The notes below the pieces were generated by a model. That model did no database searches. It had not been told where the DNA came from and saw only the letters and a program-made list of their open reading frames with translations. The position numbers and the translations under genes were made by a program. A stretch of DNA of 64,000 nt, from the NCBI GenBank assembly GCA_002710785.1, contig PAMC01000016.1, forward strand, positions 26,905 through 90,904. Reading direction: 5' to 3'. Shown here in pieces: positions 11,001-17,426 of this stretch; positions within the stretch are counted from its first letter, which is position 1, and each line of letters opens with the position of its first letter. This DNA comes from a bacterium. GTDB taxonomy: Bacteria; Patescibacteriota; Minisyncoccia; Phycocordibacterales; UBA918.

Positions 11001-11227
11001 CCAGTTTGATCATCGGTAAAGACAGTAGAAAAACCAGATTTTTGGTGCCGAGTCGGTTGGTTATCTGCGTTGTTGGCAATCACAGCTTCGGCAGCAATTA
11101 TAGGCCGAAAGGAGAAGAAAAGCAGCCCAAACAGAAGTACCATCAAGCACGAAAACCAAATCCGTCTCTCAGTCTGAGTCCATATGCAACAAAACTCACG
11201 GACGTTGCCGAATATCGTTAAATTCAC
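5066..11227 (-). CDS. 2,053-residue multidomain surface protein with WxL-like C-terminus
   Basis: A basic, hydrophobic N-terminus (ERRIWFSCLMVLLFG) is an export signal. Residues about 55-425 resemble a sialidase-like propeller (TTDGGATW, VWYDQWTPGD). Two tandem units of about 350 residues follow (about 435-1130), each ending near YHWRNDNG, then a beta region with AFVRITNFHHTGAG (about 1130-1500) and two YRWYDN/WRWYDD units. The last 170 residues form a WxL-like module: IPFGSLVTDSDAIAGQRLSI, NAVSGYRTQLYTRQQL, and the terminal YSSDIVYLVTPEF. The start is uncertain: a GTG sits within AAGGGGTG, while the in-frame ATG 28 codons later would lose the basic region. It lies 18 nt after the propeller gene and just before two DUF916-like genes, the order expected for a displayed protein and its anchors. 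Confidence 0.88.
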   Translation of the reverse strand: MNLTIFGNVREFCCIWTQTERRIWFSCLMVLLFGLLFFSFRPIIAAEAVIANNADNQPTRHQKSGFSTVFTDDQTGYRFYTITNGTCYYSKTTDGGATWGGATQFNNFSDCGSISVWYDQWTPGDTGDYIHIVTMHQNSAREDIRYNRLDTTNDTLLVGLSGTDATTGQTPTISHGAAKPALTKGTDGTIYTGLTDNTDGFIVECSSNCDLSTSWSETGTNPLDVVTGDMQILVPLLGGDIMVIDRDRNANDVRSKVWDNTSWDASWTAIDASAVESATYEVGMTAVVDPDTGDVHLAYTADNNNFTAADHDIRTAKYSGGSWSKTADILTNDSRGITDLAMAVDANTDDVYVAYGARGTIGSSTSANVYWASSTSAMGSWSIDNGPLNVATDDFYGVDTNYRSDQRLYVSWHALTPLDIRGETMLDPTPPLTVSSIGSQISEVRGSTTSNYLGGTFVFTEFDSSRSVTGITITEDGSVDGANDIANIRLLYELDTSAPYDCSSESYDGSELQYGATDTNGFNGANGIATFVDSVSVATSSTLCVYVLLDVLGSADDGQTIDVEISNSSTDVSVTGGITPKPNTAIALSGATTVVRPDLQQTGYHWRNDNGNESGATSVTAGVENTGLVDLPRNQPRRLRIALSNEGSTSTLSTNFELEFGVANPTCGDVGTWTGVDDADDAWNMHNSSFITNGTDSTDIATSSGGVSNPNSSFASPNGGLLDTTSQTNSITLTSTEFVEYEFSLVASTTASQGSTYCFRLSEGGAVLGQYIEYPTASIAADVNVSSVGNQVANAEIGDVDIYGGGAFVITEASDARNVTAITIAEMGTIDADTDVANIELYYDSDTSAPYNCASESYAGTESQFGSTVANFDAANGNASFSDSVGISTTSALCVYVVYDVENTAQNGDTIELEITNPNTQITVSGGASVAPSTAVTIASTTSVSGAIVTQVHYHWRNDNGTETTASSATSGTEDTAVLDIDKNEPYRLRLGLSNEGGTSSVPVQYTLQYGIRETTCDVVASWTNVDAFANDSWDMYDSTFLTDGSDTTDIPVADGGVSDEEADFLTSNGGIAETDASTPTTTLSSTNYVDFEFSITTTANTPFETDFCFRVVENGTPLVAYDVYPEISTKTNRDYKTQRGTNVISGSSLTLTAGVDYDAPASTSVAFVRITNFHHTGAGRDTGAGNQNPDDVSAYITSSNLPTSFTITRDTDSVNNTFVAWEIIEFIGDPGTDNEMVVRDVGTISMSSGQTYATSSAINPITDDGDIAVFITGARMTNASRGNFSNNRATAAWSSSTNQVVLTRSATNTSADFSYAVVEFLGGNWKVQRVEHEFSSAGVTETESITPVSAVTKAFLETQKRHTFTSQQASYGVQAWLSSMGVVSFSLDSGADMAQTHTAVVWVIENIQNGAGEMTVFPASGLFTGGTAPATTSVSFDAVGVNDINNAAIFGNTTIDRATNNFPEIMAGLYLTSSTTFEIWRSDTQGTLSYRAMVVEWPAADVSIRQNDYRWYDNTNALTPTDAWPPGAGSIGENSPITVLDTPVGDGDVIRLRTSLLITNGTLPATLQSLKLQYGLQETTCSAISSWNDVGAPGSGSIWRGFDNGAVADNAAIGTNPPTGGQTLLAVSDRSGRYVEGGSATANPYSVNADEDVEYDWVIQHNGATQRSDYCFRVVQDDGTQLAEYLTYPSLRTEGYSPVQSDWRWYDDETSLTPSTDLAAENVAPVEVQKGNTVKLRVIVDELNNLEQANARFRLQYSDSAGFATVNDVVNSGSCGGSDVWCYDDGAGVDNAIIDEKVLTNTDICNAGVGVGCGTHNESDLTLTGYTHTALSATEFEFTIQYQNISGYYGQVWYFRVYDVANGDVVPLDSGATYPSLVGESGSLAFTVNGLPAGTSTEGVVTTASTTATTIPFGSLVTDSDAIAGQRLSIDTNAVSGYRTQLYTRQQLQNSDSDTIADIAGTNSAPSGWSAGCSGLTSCFGYHAGDDTLSGNTSRFALDDTYAAASTTPEEIMYSAVPATESEDIIYRIVVTGTQPPGDYSSDIVYLVTPEF
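7830..9920 (-). repeat. Tandem 350-residue duplication inside the 2,053-residue protein
   Basis: Two consecutive units of roughly 1,050 bp encode proteins that match along their length. Shared landmarks are a VFTEFDSSRSVTGITI / VITEASDARNVTAITI opening, a TSAPYDCSSESYDGSE / TSAPYNCASESYAGTE segment, a TLCVYVLLDV / ALCVYVVYDV strand and a YHWRNDNG-containing end. The boundaries are approximate because they were placed by protein motifs. The divergence suggests an older duplication than the near-identical DNA inside the giant gene. Confidence 0.75.
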
Positions 11228-11245
11228 CCCTTAATAATACCGTAT

Positions 11246-12826
11246 TTACTGCTCAGTACTGGTGGCTGCCGGTGGAATAACCAGGTCAAATTCGGGGTCT
11301 GGGAGCACGTCTGGAGCCGGTGACTTCTCGGGTACGGTAGAGGTTGCCAAATCGAGGATGAGCGGGTTATCGGAAGCTTCGGCTGGCGTACTGGTTGCTG
11401 CTGGCGCAGGCTCAGTTTGCGGAGCACTACTCGTGGCAGTAGTGGCACTGGAACCAGTGCCAGACATCAGTGGCTCCGACACAATCTCATCTTCTTCAAG
11501 AGTAGGTTTGTACTGCACAAGCGCTCGGACCTCGTTTGTTGGATCACTCGAAGGTAGCTCATCAGGGAGTTCTGCTGGCAAAGCCTCGATTGGTACTAAC
11601 TCTTGGGTAATCGGGTCAAACCCGCGAATGACTCGGTCCCCTTCTGGGGTAAGGCCTTCGTACACGAGTAGCATGCGAGCATTTTGCACTGATGCACCCA
11701 CTGATGCGTCGTCAATTCGAGACTCTTCTTCGTTTTTAATATCGTACACAACAACTTCCTGGTTACCGTCGTACATTCGCTTCCAGACCACGAAACCTTC
11801 ACTGACTGACGGTGCAACGTCCGGCATTGTGTTGTCGGTCAGCTGCCGCACTGATTCGCCGTCGTGCAACATAATTTCCCAGCTCTCGCTTCCCCACTGC
11901 TGCCACACAATAATGTCTCCCTGTCTAGTCGGTTCCATGTTGTTACTGCGTCCGGCAGTGAGTTGGGTTTCTGTTTCCTCATCAAAGTCGTAAACCATGA
12001 TCTGGTACCGTCCAGAAATGAGCGTATGCCAGACGAGGGTGTCAGATTGCGCGTCGTAATACGGGGCAGCATCATCCCGTTTATTGTTGGTGATTTGGTA
12101 CGTTTTTCCCTCCATCACCGCAAAAATCTCGCGATCCCCATCGCCATCAAGCGCTACATAGAAGCTGTCGGCTGGCGGCGGCTCTGGAGCACTTGATCCA
12201 CAGTAGTACGAGCCGTCAGCTACCCGTACGCAGTCATCTTTAGAAAATTGATAGTAGTTTTGATTGGTGGCACCAGTGTGGCTAAGCGGGACAACTGGTG
12301 ACGTAGTTGCGGCTACATCAGAAGCTGCCTCCGCTGCAGAGTCAGCCAGTAAGTTGTCCTCATCTGCGCTATCAGTGACGCTTTCCTCGTCGAGGACCGA
12401 TGTGCTGGTTGCCTGCACAGGTGGCGTCGATGAGGCCGAGGAGGTGTCATCAAGGTCCGGGTCGGGAACCACTTCATCACTATCCGGAGGGGCAGCTGGT
12501 GTACCTGATGGCTGATCTTCCTCGATTTCAGGTTCGGGCTGCACTACTTCGCTCGCTATTTCTTCTGGTGGTGCAATGTCTTCCGCCGATATACTAGACC
12601 CGGTCTCCACTCCGCCGCCCGTATCAGCTGGTTGCGTTTCCTCCACTTCTGCTACCGTGTCAGTCTCAATTTCTGTCGGTACCTCGTTGGCAAAAACCAA
12701 ACTAACCGGCTGCGAGAACATGACGAGCAACACCCACGTCGAAAACCACCGCACAAGACGGTTACCAAATACAAACCGGTAGAGCCACACCGACTGAATG
12801 CTATTGGTACTTATGGGCTTTGACAT
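11246..12826 (-). CDS. Exported TolB-like beta-propeller protein with disordered linkers
   Basis: The protein has 526 residues. An N-terminal export signal spans about residues 25-46 (WFSTWVLLVMFSQPVSLVFA). An acidic Pro/Glu/Ser/Thr-rich region of about 150 residues follows. Residues about 195-420 contain repeated YQITNNKRDDAAPYYDAQ, VWHTLISGRYQIMVYD and VWQQWGSESWEIMLHD blades, as in TolB/WD40-like or PD40 propellers. A second Thr/Ser/Ala/Pro-rich tail ends the protein with no membrane helix or dockerin. TolB-like propellers usually mediate protein contacts. It precedes the 2,053-residue propeller protein by 18 nt and is probably co-expressed with it. The mechanism of attachment to the cell is not visible; it may be secreted or bound by a partner. 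Confidence 0.8.
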   Translation of the reverse strand: MSKPISTNSIQSVWLYRFVFGNRLVRWFSTWVLLVMFSQPVSLVFANEVPTEIETDTVAEVEETQPADTGGGVETGSSISAEDIAPPEEIASEVVQPEPEIEEDQPSGTPAAPPDSDEVVPDPDLDDTSSASSTPPVQATSTSVLDEESVTDSADEDNLLADSAAEAASDVAATTSPVVPLSHTGATNQNYYQFSKDDCVRVADGSYYCGSSAPEPPPADSFYVALDGDGDREIFAVMEGKTYQITNNKRDDAAPYYDAQSDTLVWHTLISGRYQIMVYDFDEETETQLTAGRSNNMEPTRQGDIIVWQQWGSESWEIMLHDGESVRQLTDNTMPDVAPSVSEGFVVWKRMYDGNQEVVVYDIKNEEESRIDDASVGASVQNARMLLVYEGLTPEGDRVIRGFDPITQELVPIEALPAELPDELPSSDPTNEVRALVQYKPTLEEDEIVSEPLMSGTGSSATTATSSAPQTEPAPAATSTPAEASDNPLILDLATSTVPEKSPAPDVLPDPEFDLVIPPAATSTEQ

Positions 12827-13051
12827 GGTGGAGAATCATTGCGATACACTCAATTCAAGCGCAGCGCCAGATTCATCCGCAAAATCAAAGATCACAAACA
12901 AGCGTAAGTGAAAGTTATGGAATTGTACGATTGGCTCTACGTTTGCTTTGAGCATATATACCCAGGCTCTAGCAGCACTTAGCTGCCAAAGCCCATCACA
13001 CACCTATATATTTTACGATTTTTTGCCACAACTCTGGCAAGTTATCAACAG
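12827..13051. other. 225-bp intergenic region, probable promoter region of the propeller operon
   Basis: This gap separates the cohesin-dockerin gene from the propeller gene. It holds an imperfect hairpin (GCAGC and GCTGC arms around position 12980), an AT-rich stretch with TATATA near 12955, and a TTATCAACA sequence near 13035. No hairpin with a following U-run could be assigned as a terminator on the minus strand. A promoter for the downstream operon is likely here, but no convincing -35/-10 pair was found. Confidence 0.3.
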
Positions 13052-13780
13052 TTAGTTAAAGAAGGAGTCGGCCAAAATAATAGCAAAATCAGTGAAATTC
13101 ATGCGCCTGTCCTGGTTAAAATCGTACAGCCACTGCCTGTTGCGCCAGGCGCGCATAAATTCGTTAACATCGGCCAAACTGACGTTACCGTCGCCATCGA
13201 TATCCGTAATAAACGAAATGGCCACATCACCACTCAGGATGCCGTCTTCACTCACTCCAACCACCAAAATTGGTGTATCGGCAATCTCATCCACTTCACT
13301 ACCGTTCCCATCACCAGCCAAAAGCGTCGTCTCACTGACGCTAAATTCAGCGCGTCCACCTGTATTGGCTTTGAAGTTAATTCGCGCAACTTGATGTTCA
13401 CCCACAAACCCCTTGCGGAAGGTGCCGCCACGCAGAATCACCTGCGACCCCTCAACGTACGGATCTTGTGTCCAGAGTGAGATTACTGACTCACCAGTGT
13501 CTATGCCGGTTACCTCAACCTGATTGCTGGGAAACGAGACGGCAATATCCACTGCATTTACCGAGCGGTGTGCACCAGCATAGACGTAGACTGAAAAAGA
13601 ATCCCCGGCAGCAACACTGCGCTCTGGTGCCTCCAGCCTAATGTAAGAAGTTGTGTCAGTTAGGAGGACTGTGGCAACAAGCGAAAGGGCTGCGAGTGTG
13701 GCAAACGAAAACGTGTGTCGAATGGTACGCACTCGGGCCTGTTTACGAAAACGGTGGAGTAAGCGACGGAGAAACATCAT
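13052..13780 (-). CDS. Small adaptor protein carrying both a cohesin and a dockerin
   Basis: This 242-residue protein begins with a very basic N-terminus and one hydrophobic segment (about residues 24-42), either a signal peptide or an anchor. Residues about 48-175 form a cohesin-like domain with the local family hallmarks SVNAVDIAVSF, LWTQDPY, GGTFRKGF and an AGDGNGSE turn. The last 50 residues hold two dockerin F-hand loops, DIDGDGNVSLAD and DFNQDRRMNFTD, each with acidic or Asn residues at loop positions 1, 3, 5 and 12. In cellulosomes a protein with both modules links two binding layers. Its ATG overlaps the TGA of the upstream coiled-coil protein by 4 nt, and it closes a four-gene cohesin operon. 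Confidence 0.85.
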   Translation of the reverse strand: MMFLRRLLHRFRKQARVRTIRHTFSFATLAALSLVATVLLTDTTSYIRLEAPERSVAAGDSFSVYVYAGAHRSVNAVDIAVSFPSNQVEVTGIDTGESVISLWTQDPYVEGSQVILRGGTFRKGFVGEHQVARINFKANTGGRAEFSVSETTLLAGDGNGSEVDEIADTPILVVGVSEDGILSGDVAISFITDIDGDGNVSLADVNEFMRAWRNRQWLYDFNQDRRMNFTDFAIILADSFFN

Positions 13781-14430
13781 ATGGCATATAACGACTGACG
13801 GATGTCGGCGATGGTAGTATTCAGTTCCGCTACTCGGTTTGAGACCTGCTGCGCTCTGACGAGCTTAGCTTCTAGCACATCCGGATCAGGTACCCCGGTT
13901 TGCAAAATAACGATAATTTCACCTTGAATGTCGACTTGCTCGCTCAGCAAGTCCCCCCGCTCCCGTTCAAAATCAACTAACGACTGCCAGGTGAGCACCG
14001 GATACTCACTGACAGCAGCCGGCTCAAGTGCCGTGAGGAGCGATACGTACTCGTTGTACACCTCAAACTCCCGCTCAAGGCGTGCCACTATAACTGCCTT
14101 ACGTTCTGCGAAAAACCCTCCGCAAGCGTCGAATAAACGACTGATGTCGTCGAGCTCAGTAGCGGTAAGATTGGCTAAATTGTTCAAAAGTTGCTCAAAC
14201 TGCCGTCTGCTGTCGGGTGAGCAGTCGCGAATAATGACTTCTGCGACAGCATCAGCTCTATTTTGGGCTGTCAATTCGGCGAGGGTAGTGAGTCGTTGTT
14301 CTTGTTTGGCAATTGCGCGTTCCAGGGTCAAAACTGTCGTACGCTGTGACTGCTCAATGTAGAGAGAAGCAAACGCAAAACAAAGTGCCAAACCAACACC
14401 AAGCGTGATGACAATATGATGATTTCGCAT
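13777..14430 (-). CDS. Coiled-coil membrane protein in the cohesin operon, unknown function
   Basis: The 217-residue protein has one N-terminal membrane segment (IVITLGVGLALCFAFASLYI) followed by almost entirely helical, coiled-coil-like sequence (LERAIAKQEQRLTTLAELTA; LEAKLVRAQQVSNRVAELNT). Two cysteines (in IRDCSPDS and FDACGGFF) could form a disulfide, consistent with an extracellular location. No family was recognised. It sits 6 nt after the stop of a cohesin protein and overlaps the start of the cohesin-dockerin adaptor by 4 nt, so it is very likely made with them. It might act as a stalk or spacer between the membrane and the surface assembly; this is an inference. Confidence 0.72.
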   Translation of the reverse strand: MRNHHIVITLGVGLALCFAFASLYIEQSQRTTVLTLERAIAKQEQRLTTLAELTAQNRADAVAEVIIRDCSPDSRRQFEQLLNNLANLTATELDDISRLFDACGGFFAERKAVIVARLEREFEVYNEYVSLLTALEPAAVSEYPVLTWQSLVDFERERGDLLSEQVDIQGEIIVILQTGVPDPDVLEAKLVRAQQVSNRVAELNTTIADIRQSLYAI

Positions 14431-14436
14431 AGTGTA

Positions 14437-16188
14437 TTAGCTAACTATATCATCAACCTCGGAAATTTCCTTGCGGATTGTTTGCTCAGCTGCGTCGATG
14501 TGTGCGAGTGTATCATCAACAAGTTGTTGTTCAGCTTTAGTGAGTTTTTTAGTTTTGCGCGAGCCGCGGAGCGTCTGACTTTCGGCAGTAACTGTCTCTC
14601 GCAGGGTAGTAAACTGGCGTTCGAGCACAGTCAATGCCTCTCCCGTTTCGGCAACCACAACCCGTCTGATTCGGCGGATGCGGGCTCGGCCATAGAGAAG
14701 TAGCAAAACGAGGAGAAGTGTCAGTGCCACGAGTGGTACGAGAACCGACATGATGCTTACCGCCCACTGACCAAAGGCGATGTAGCCTGGTTGAGCCACT
14801 AAGAAGCGTACCGTCTCACTCGTTGCGCTCTGTGAACCATGCGAATCAATCGCATAGGCGGAGAGTTCGTACACCCCTTCCGACAGACGTCCGTCCGGCA
14901 CAATTCTGAACGACCCGTCCTCCTCAGCACCCAAAACGTACTCGAGCGGCACATCCCCCTGGTCACCGCGACCAACTGGTGCAATCGTCGCGTATACAGT
15001 TGCCCCTGGCCGCGTAGAGCCAAAGAATACCGGCACGACACTGGCTCCCACCTCTGCGGGATACTCGGTCCAAACCGGAGCAGCAAACGCCTCGATGGTA
15101 AAGCTAATAGTGGCAACCCGGCTATTACCTGCCGCATCGAAAGCTTCAATTACAAAACTCTGCTGTCCAGGTTCAAGCTCAGTCAGGGTGAGTGTGCTGC
15201 TGCCGGTTTCGTCAACAAATTCGTACGGTTCTCCACCGTTGTGCTGGATACGATAACGCGTTACTGGGGAGGTCGCGTCACTACTACTAAAGCGAAGTTC
15301 TTGCGTAGGGCTAGAAACATCGTAGGCGTCGCTACGAGTGATAGAAAACTCGGTTGGCGCCTCAGTATCAACCGCGAGACGGTAGTGCGCCACTCGACCC
15401 CACCCTTCAGTGTTGCGGAACTGGAGGTGGAAGTACTGCACACCCTCATCTAGCTCACTCAGCGTAATCGAGTTAATCGGCGGCTCGTATACTTTCGTTG
15501 GGATGGTGCCGCTATTAGTATCGAGTAGCGTGCGAACTGCCGTCACATCACCCGGAATTGACCACGACAGTTTTGCTTCAGTGGCTTGTGACCATCCATC
15601 TGCCTGGTGGGTCTCGCTCGAAATATTTGGTGTACCAGGAGTATTCGCTGGAGCGATGTACTCAATGGTCTCTGGCTCGGGCTGCACGTCGGCTGCGGCA
15701 ATGGTGTACGTACCGCCATTAAGACTCTGTACTACATTTGTACCCCGTCCATCGGCTGCTAAAACTGACCCGTTGCTGAAGGTAACCCGTGCTGGGCCTG
15801 CACCTTTAGAACGCCAGGTAATCGTGAGTACCGTACCAGCACTCCCGGTGTAGCCAGCTGGAGAGCCGCCGCCAAAATTAATAGTACCGGCTGCGTTTGA
15901 GTACGATGGCTCGACGGCCCACAGTGAGAAGGTGTTCCCTTTGCTGATGCCGAGCACTGAGAGCTGACTCGGGTTGAAACTAAGTGTAGCTTCGGCGGCG
16001 TTAATGGCAGTTCCGCGTGTATTTACGACTACCCGCGTCGTAAATGTCTGTCCTGCGGTGTACACACCGGTGCTCGGTGAGAGCGAAAGAGTTGCGGCTG
16101 ACACGGTAGTAGCGCCGAGTAGGAAGAGAGCACACGCAAATACAAAGCTCAGTAGGTAGGTATGGGCAGTGGCGCTAGTTCGTATCAT
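14437..16188 (-). CDS. Membrane-anchored cohesin protein with Ig-like stalk and cytoplasmic tail
   Basis: The protein has about 583 residues. After the signal peptide (ending VSAAT), a cohesin-like domain covers about residues 33-165: LSLSPSTGVYTAGQTF, INAAEATLSF, FSLWAVEPSY, INFGGGSPAGY and LAADGRGTNV. Three or four Ig/Fn3-like domains follow (TEFSITRSDAYDVSSP marks one start). A membrane helix near residues 475-505 (LVPLVALTLLLVLLLLYG) precedes a basic RARIRRIRR stop-transfer and a predicted cytoplasmic coiled coil of about 80 residues. It is a close architectural paralogue of the cohesin protein at 50744-52243. The ATG overlaps the previous cohesin gene by 14 nt; a TTG 9 nt upstream is the alternative. 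The cohesin is expected to receive dockerins at the cell surface. Confidence 0.87.
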   Translation of the reverse strand: MIRTSATAHTYLLSFVFACALFLLGATTVSAATLSLSPSTGVYTAGQTFTTRVVVNTRGTAINAAEATLSFNPSQLSVLGISKGNTFSLWAVEPSYSNAAGTINFGGGSPAGYTGSAGTVLTITWRSKGAGPARVTFSNGSVLAADGRGTNVVQSLNGGTYTIAAADVQPEPETIEYIAPANTPGTPNISSETHQADGWSQATEAKLSWSIPGDVTAVRTLLDTNSGTIPTKVYEPPINSITLSELDEGVQYFHLQFRNTEGWGRVAHYRLAVDTEAPTEFSITRSDAYDVSSPTQELRFSSSDATSPVTRYRIQHNGGEPYEFVDETGSSTLTLTELEPGQQSFVIEAFDAAGNSRVATISFTIEAFAAPVWTEYPAEVGASVVPVFFGSTRPGATVYATIAPVGRGDQGDVPLEYVLGAEEDGSFRIVPDGRLSEGVYELSAYAIDSHGSQSATSETVRFLVAQPGYIAFGQWAVSIMSVLVPLVALTLLLVLLLLYGRARIRRIRRVVVAETGEALTVLERQFTTLRETVTAESQTLRGSRKTKKLTKAEQQLVDDTLAHIDAAEQTIRKEISEVDDIVS

Positions 16189-17311
16189 TGTCTTCAATTA
16201 CGTTACCGTCTTCATCAACTTCGACCTCCACCCACTCTTCGACATACTCATACTCGTCTTCTTCGGCAGCGGCGGAGGCTTTGGCCGCCTTACGTTCGCG
16301 ACGACGTGCGAGCAGATTCGGCACCAGTTTGTGACCAACCAGAGCGCCGAGTAGCACCAAGAGCAACGCGCCGACGCCAATAATGATGTACTCAAGCAGT
16401 GTCGTCATAGAAATGCCGCGGAGTGGCTCTTCTGGTACCAGCGTGGCAATGTACTCGTTACCTGCCTTATCTACGGCTTTTACACGAATTGTGCTGTTGA
16501 GTGACTGATCAGACAGTACGTACGGGCTACGAACGCGTTTCCACGGCGCGTCAACTGCACCCCACTCGAAGAGGCCAGCTTCTTCAAACGGCTCTTCAAT
16601 AACTTCGTAGTAAGCTATGCCGGTTTGTTTGTCGGTAGTGTTAAAGATGATGTAGTACTTGTTGTCAAACACTTTGGTGTCGCGCTGTAGGGTAATACTA
16701 AACTCTTCTGGGATACGAGTATCGCCCTGCACGAGCTCTACCCAATCGTTGCGCACCACTTGACCTGGCCGGTCACCAACCACAAGTGTTGCTGTGTTCG
16801 TAATGAGATCCGCTAAGCTACCTCGTCCGTCATTGAGGTACACTGTTGTTTGATCAGAAAAACGAATCGTACTGGTTGGACTCTGATCGCCGAATCCAAC
16901 CCGGAGACCGGGTACTTGGAACACAATCTTGAGCACCTCATTGGTAAGGCGTGGATCTCCCTCAATGCGGCCGCAGTATCCGTTGGGGATACCGCCGGCA
17001 AAGGTAATGCGGTTGTTCTCGCGATCTATGGTGGGCTCTTCTACCCACAGCGGCAAAATTGACTGGCCACGGCTAATGTCAACCGGTTGCACATTTGGGT
17101 CGTACTCGATGACCGCGTCAACGACGTTAATACACTCCCCGGGTGAAGGATTAACCCGTACCGCCATCACAATGGTGTCGCCCGGGTTAATCGTGCCTGT
17201 ATTTGGATCTAAGTAGAGAACTGCAGCTGCAGCGGTCCCTGGCAACACCAACTGACTAGAGAGACCGAGTGTCCCCACCACCATAAAGAGCTGCCGCATA
17301 AAATGCATCAT
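16175..17311 (-). CDS. Membrane-anchored cohesin-like protein with acidic cytoplasmic tail
   Basis: The protein has 378 residues. A signal peptide ends near GTAAAAV. A cohesin-like domain (about 30-180) has LYLDPNTGTINPGDTI, INVVDAVIEYDP, LPLWVEEPTI, ITFAGGIPNGY and LNDGRGSLAD; compared with its neighbours it has an extra cysteine pair (GECIN and NGYCG). An Ig-like domain with NSTIRVKAVDKAGNEY follows, then a membrane helix (about 305-328), a basic segment (LLARRRERKAAKA) and a strongly acidic end (EEWVEVEVDEDGNVIEDNDT). It is the first gene of the cohesin operon, just after a terminator. A TATACT box ends 6 nt before the ATG, so the transcript may be leaderless. Confidence 0.84.
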   Translation of the reverse strand: MMHFMRQLFMVVGTLGLSSQLVLPGTAAAAVLYLDPNTGTINPGDTIVMAVRVNPSPGECINVVDAVIEYDPNVQPVDISRGQSILPLWVEEPTIDRENNRITFAGGIPNGYCGRIEGDPRLTNEVLKIVFQVPGLRVGFGDQSPTSTIRFSDQTTVYLNDGRGSLADLITNTATLVVGDRPGQVVRNDWVELVQGDTRIPEEFSITLQRDTKVFDNKYYIIFNTTDKQTGIAYYEVIEEPFEEAGLFEWGAVDAPWKRVRSPYVLSDQSLNSTIRVKAVDKAGNEYIATLVPEEPLRGISMTTLLEYIIIGVGALLLVLLGALVGHKLVPNLLARRRERKAAKASAAAEEDEYEYVEEWVEVEVDEDGNVIEDNDTN

Positions 17312-17317
17312 GGTTAA

Positions 17318-17323
17318 AGTATA
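17318..17323 (-). promoter_or_regulatory. TATACT -10 element, possible leaderless promoter of the cohesin operon
   Basis: TATACT followed by TTAACC and then ATG places the usual transcription start at or next to the start codon. There is no recognisable -35 at 16-18 nt. The same TATACT-N6-ATG arrangement occurs at umuD. Confidence 0.35.
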
Positions 17324-17370
17324 CCGCGCGGCTTTTTTACTCTTAGCTGTCTCGTGTGCACAACAAAACT

Positions 17371-17408
17371 AGAAAACACCGTCTCGTGGTGGGAGATGGG
17401 TGTTTTCT
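17371..17408 (-). terminator. Intrinsic terminator after the WxL-like gene
   Basis: Arms AGAAAACACC and GGTGTTTTCT are perfectly complementary over 10 bp, with an inner TCTC/GAGA pairing. Read on the minus strand, the hairpin is followed by a T-rich run (AGTTTTGTT). It lies between the stop of the WxL-like gene and the cohesin operon start. Confidence 0.7.
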
Positions 17409-17426
17409 GGCTACTCAATAGCCTGA

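Noticed and set aside
602..14430. UGA recoding to glycine, as in Gracilibacteria or Absconditabacteria.
   Set aside because: Genes at 602-1654 and 13777-14430 end in TGA at exactly the point where the next gene starts, and no frame needs TGA read-through.
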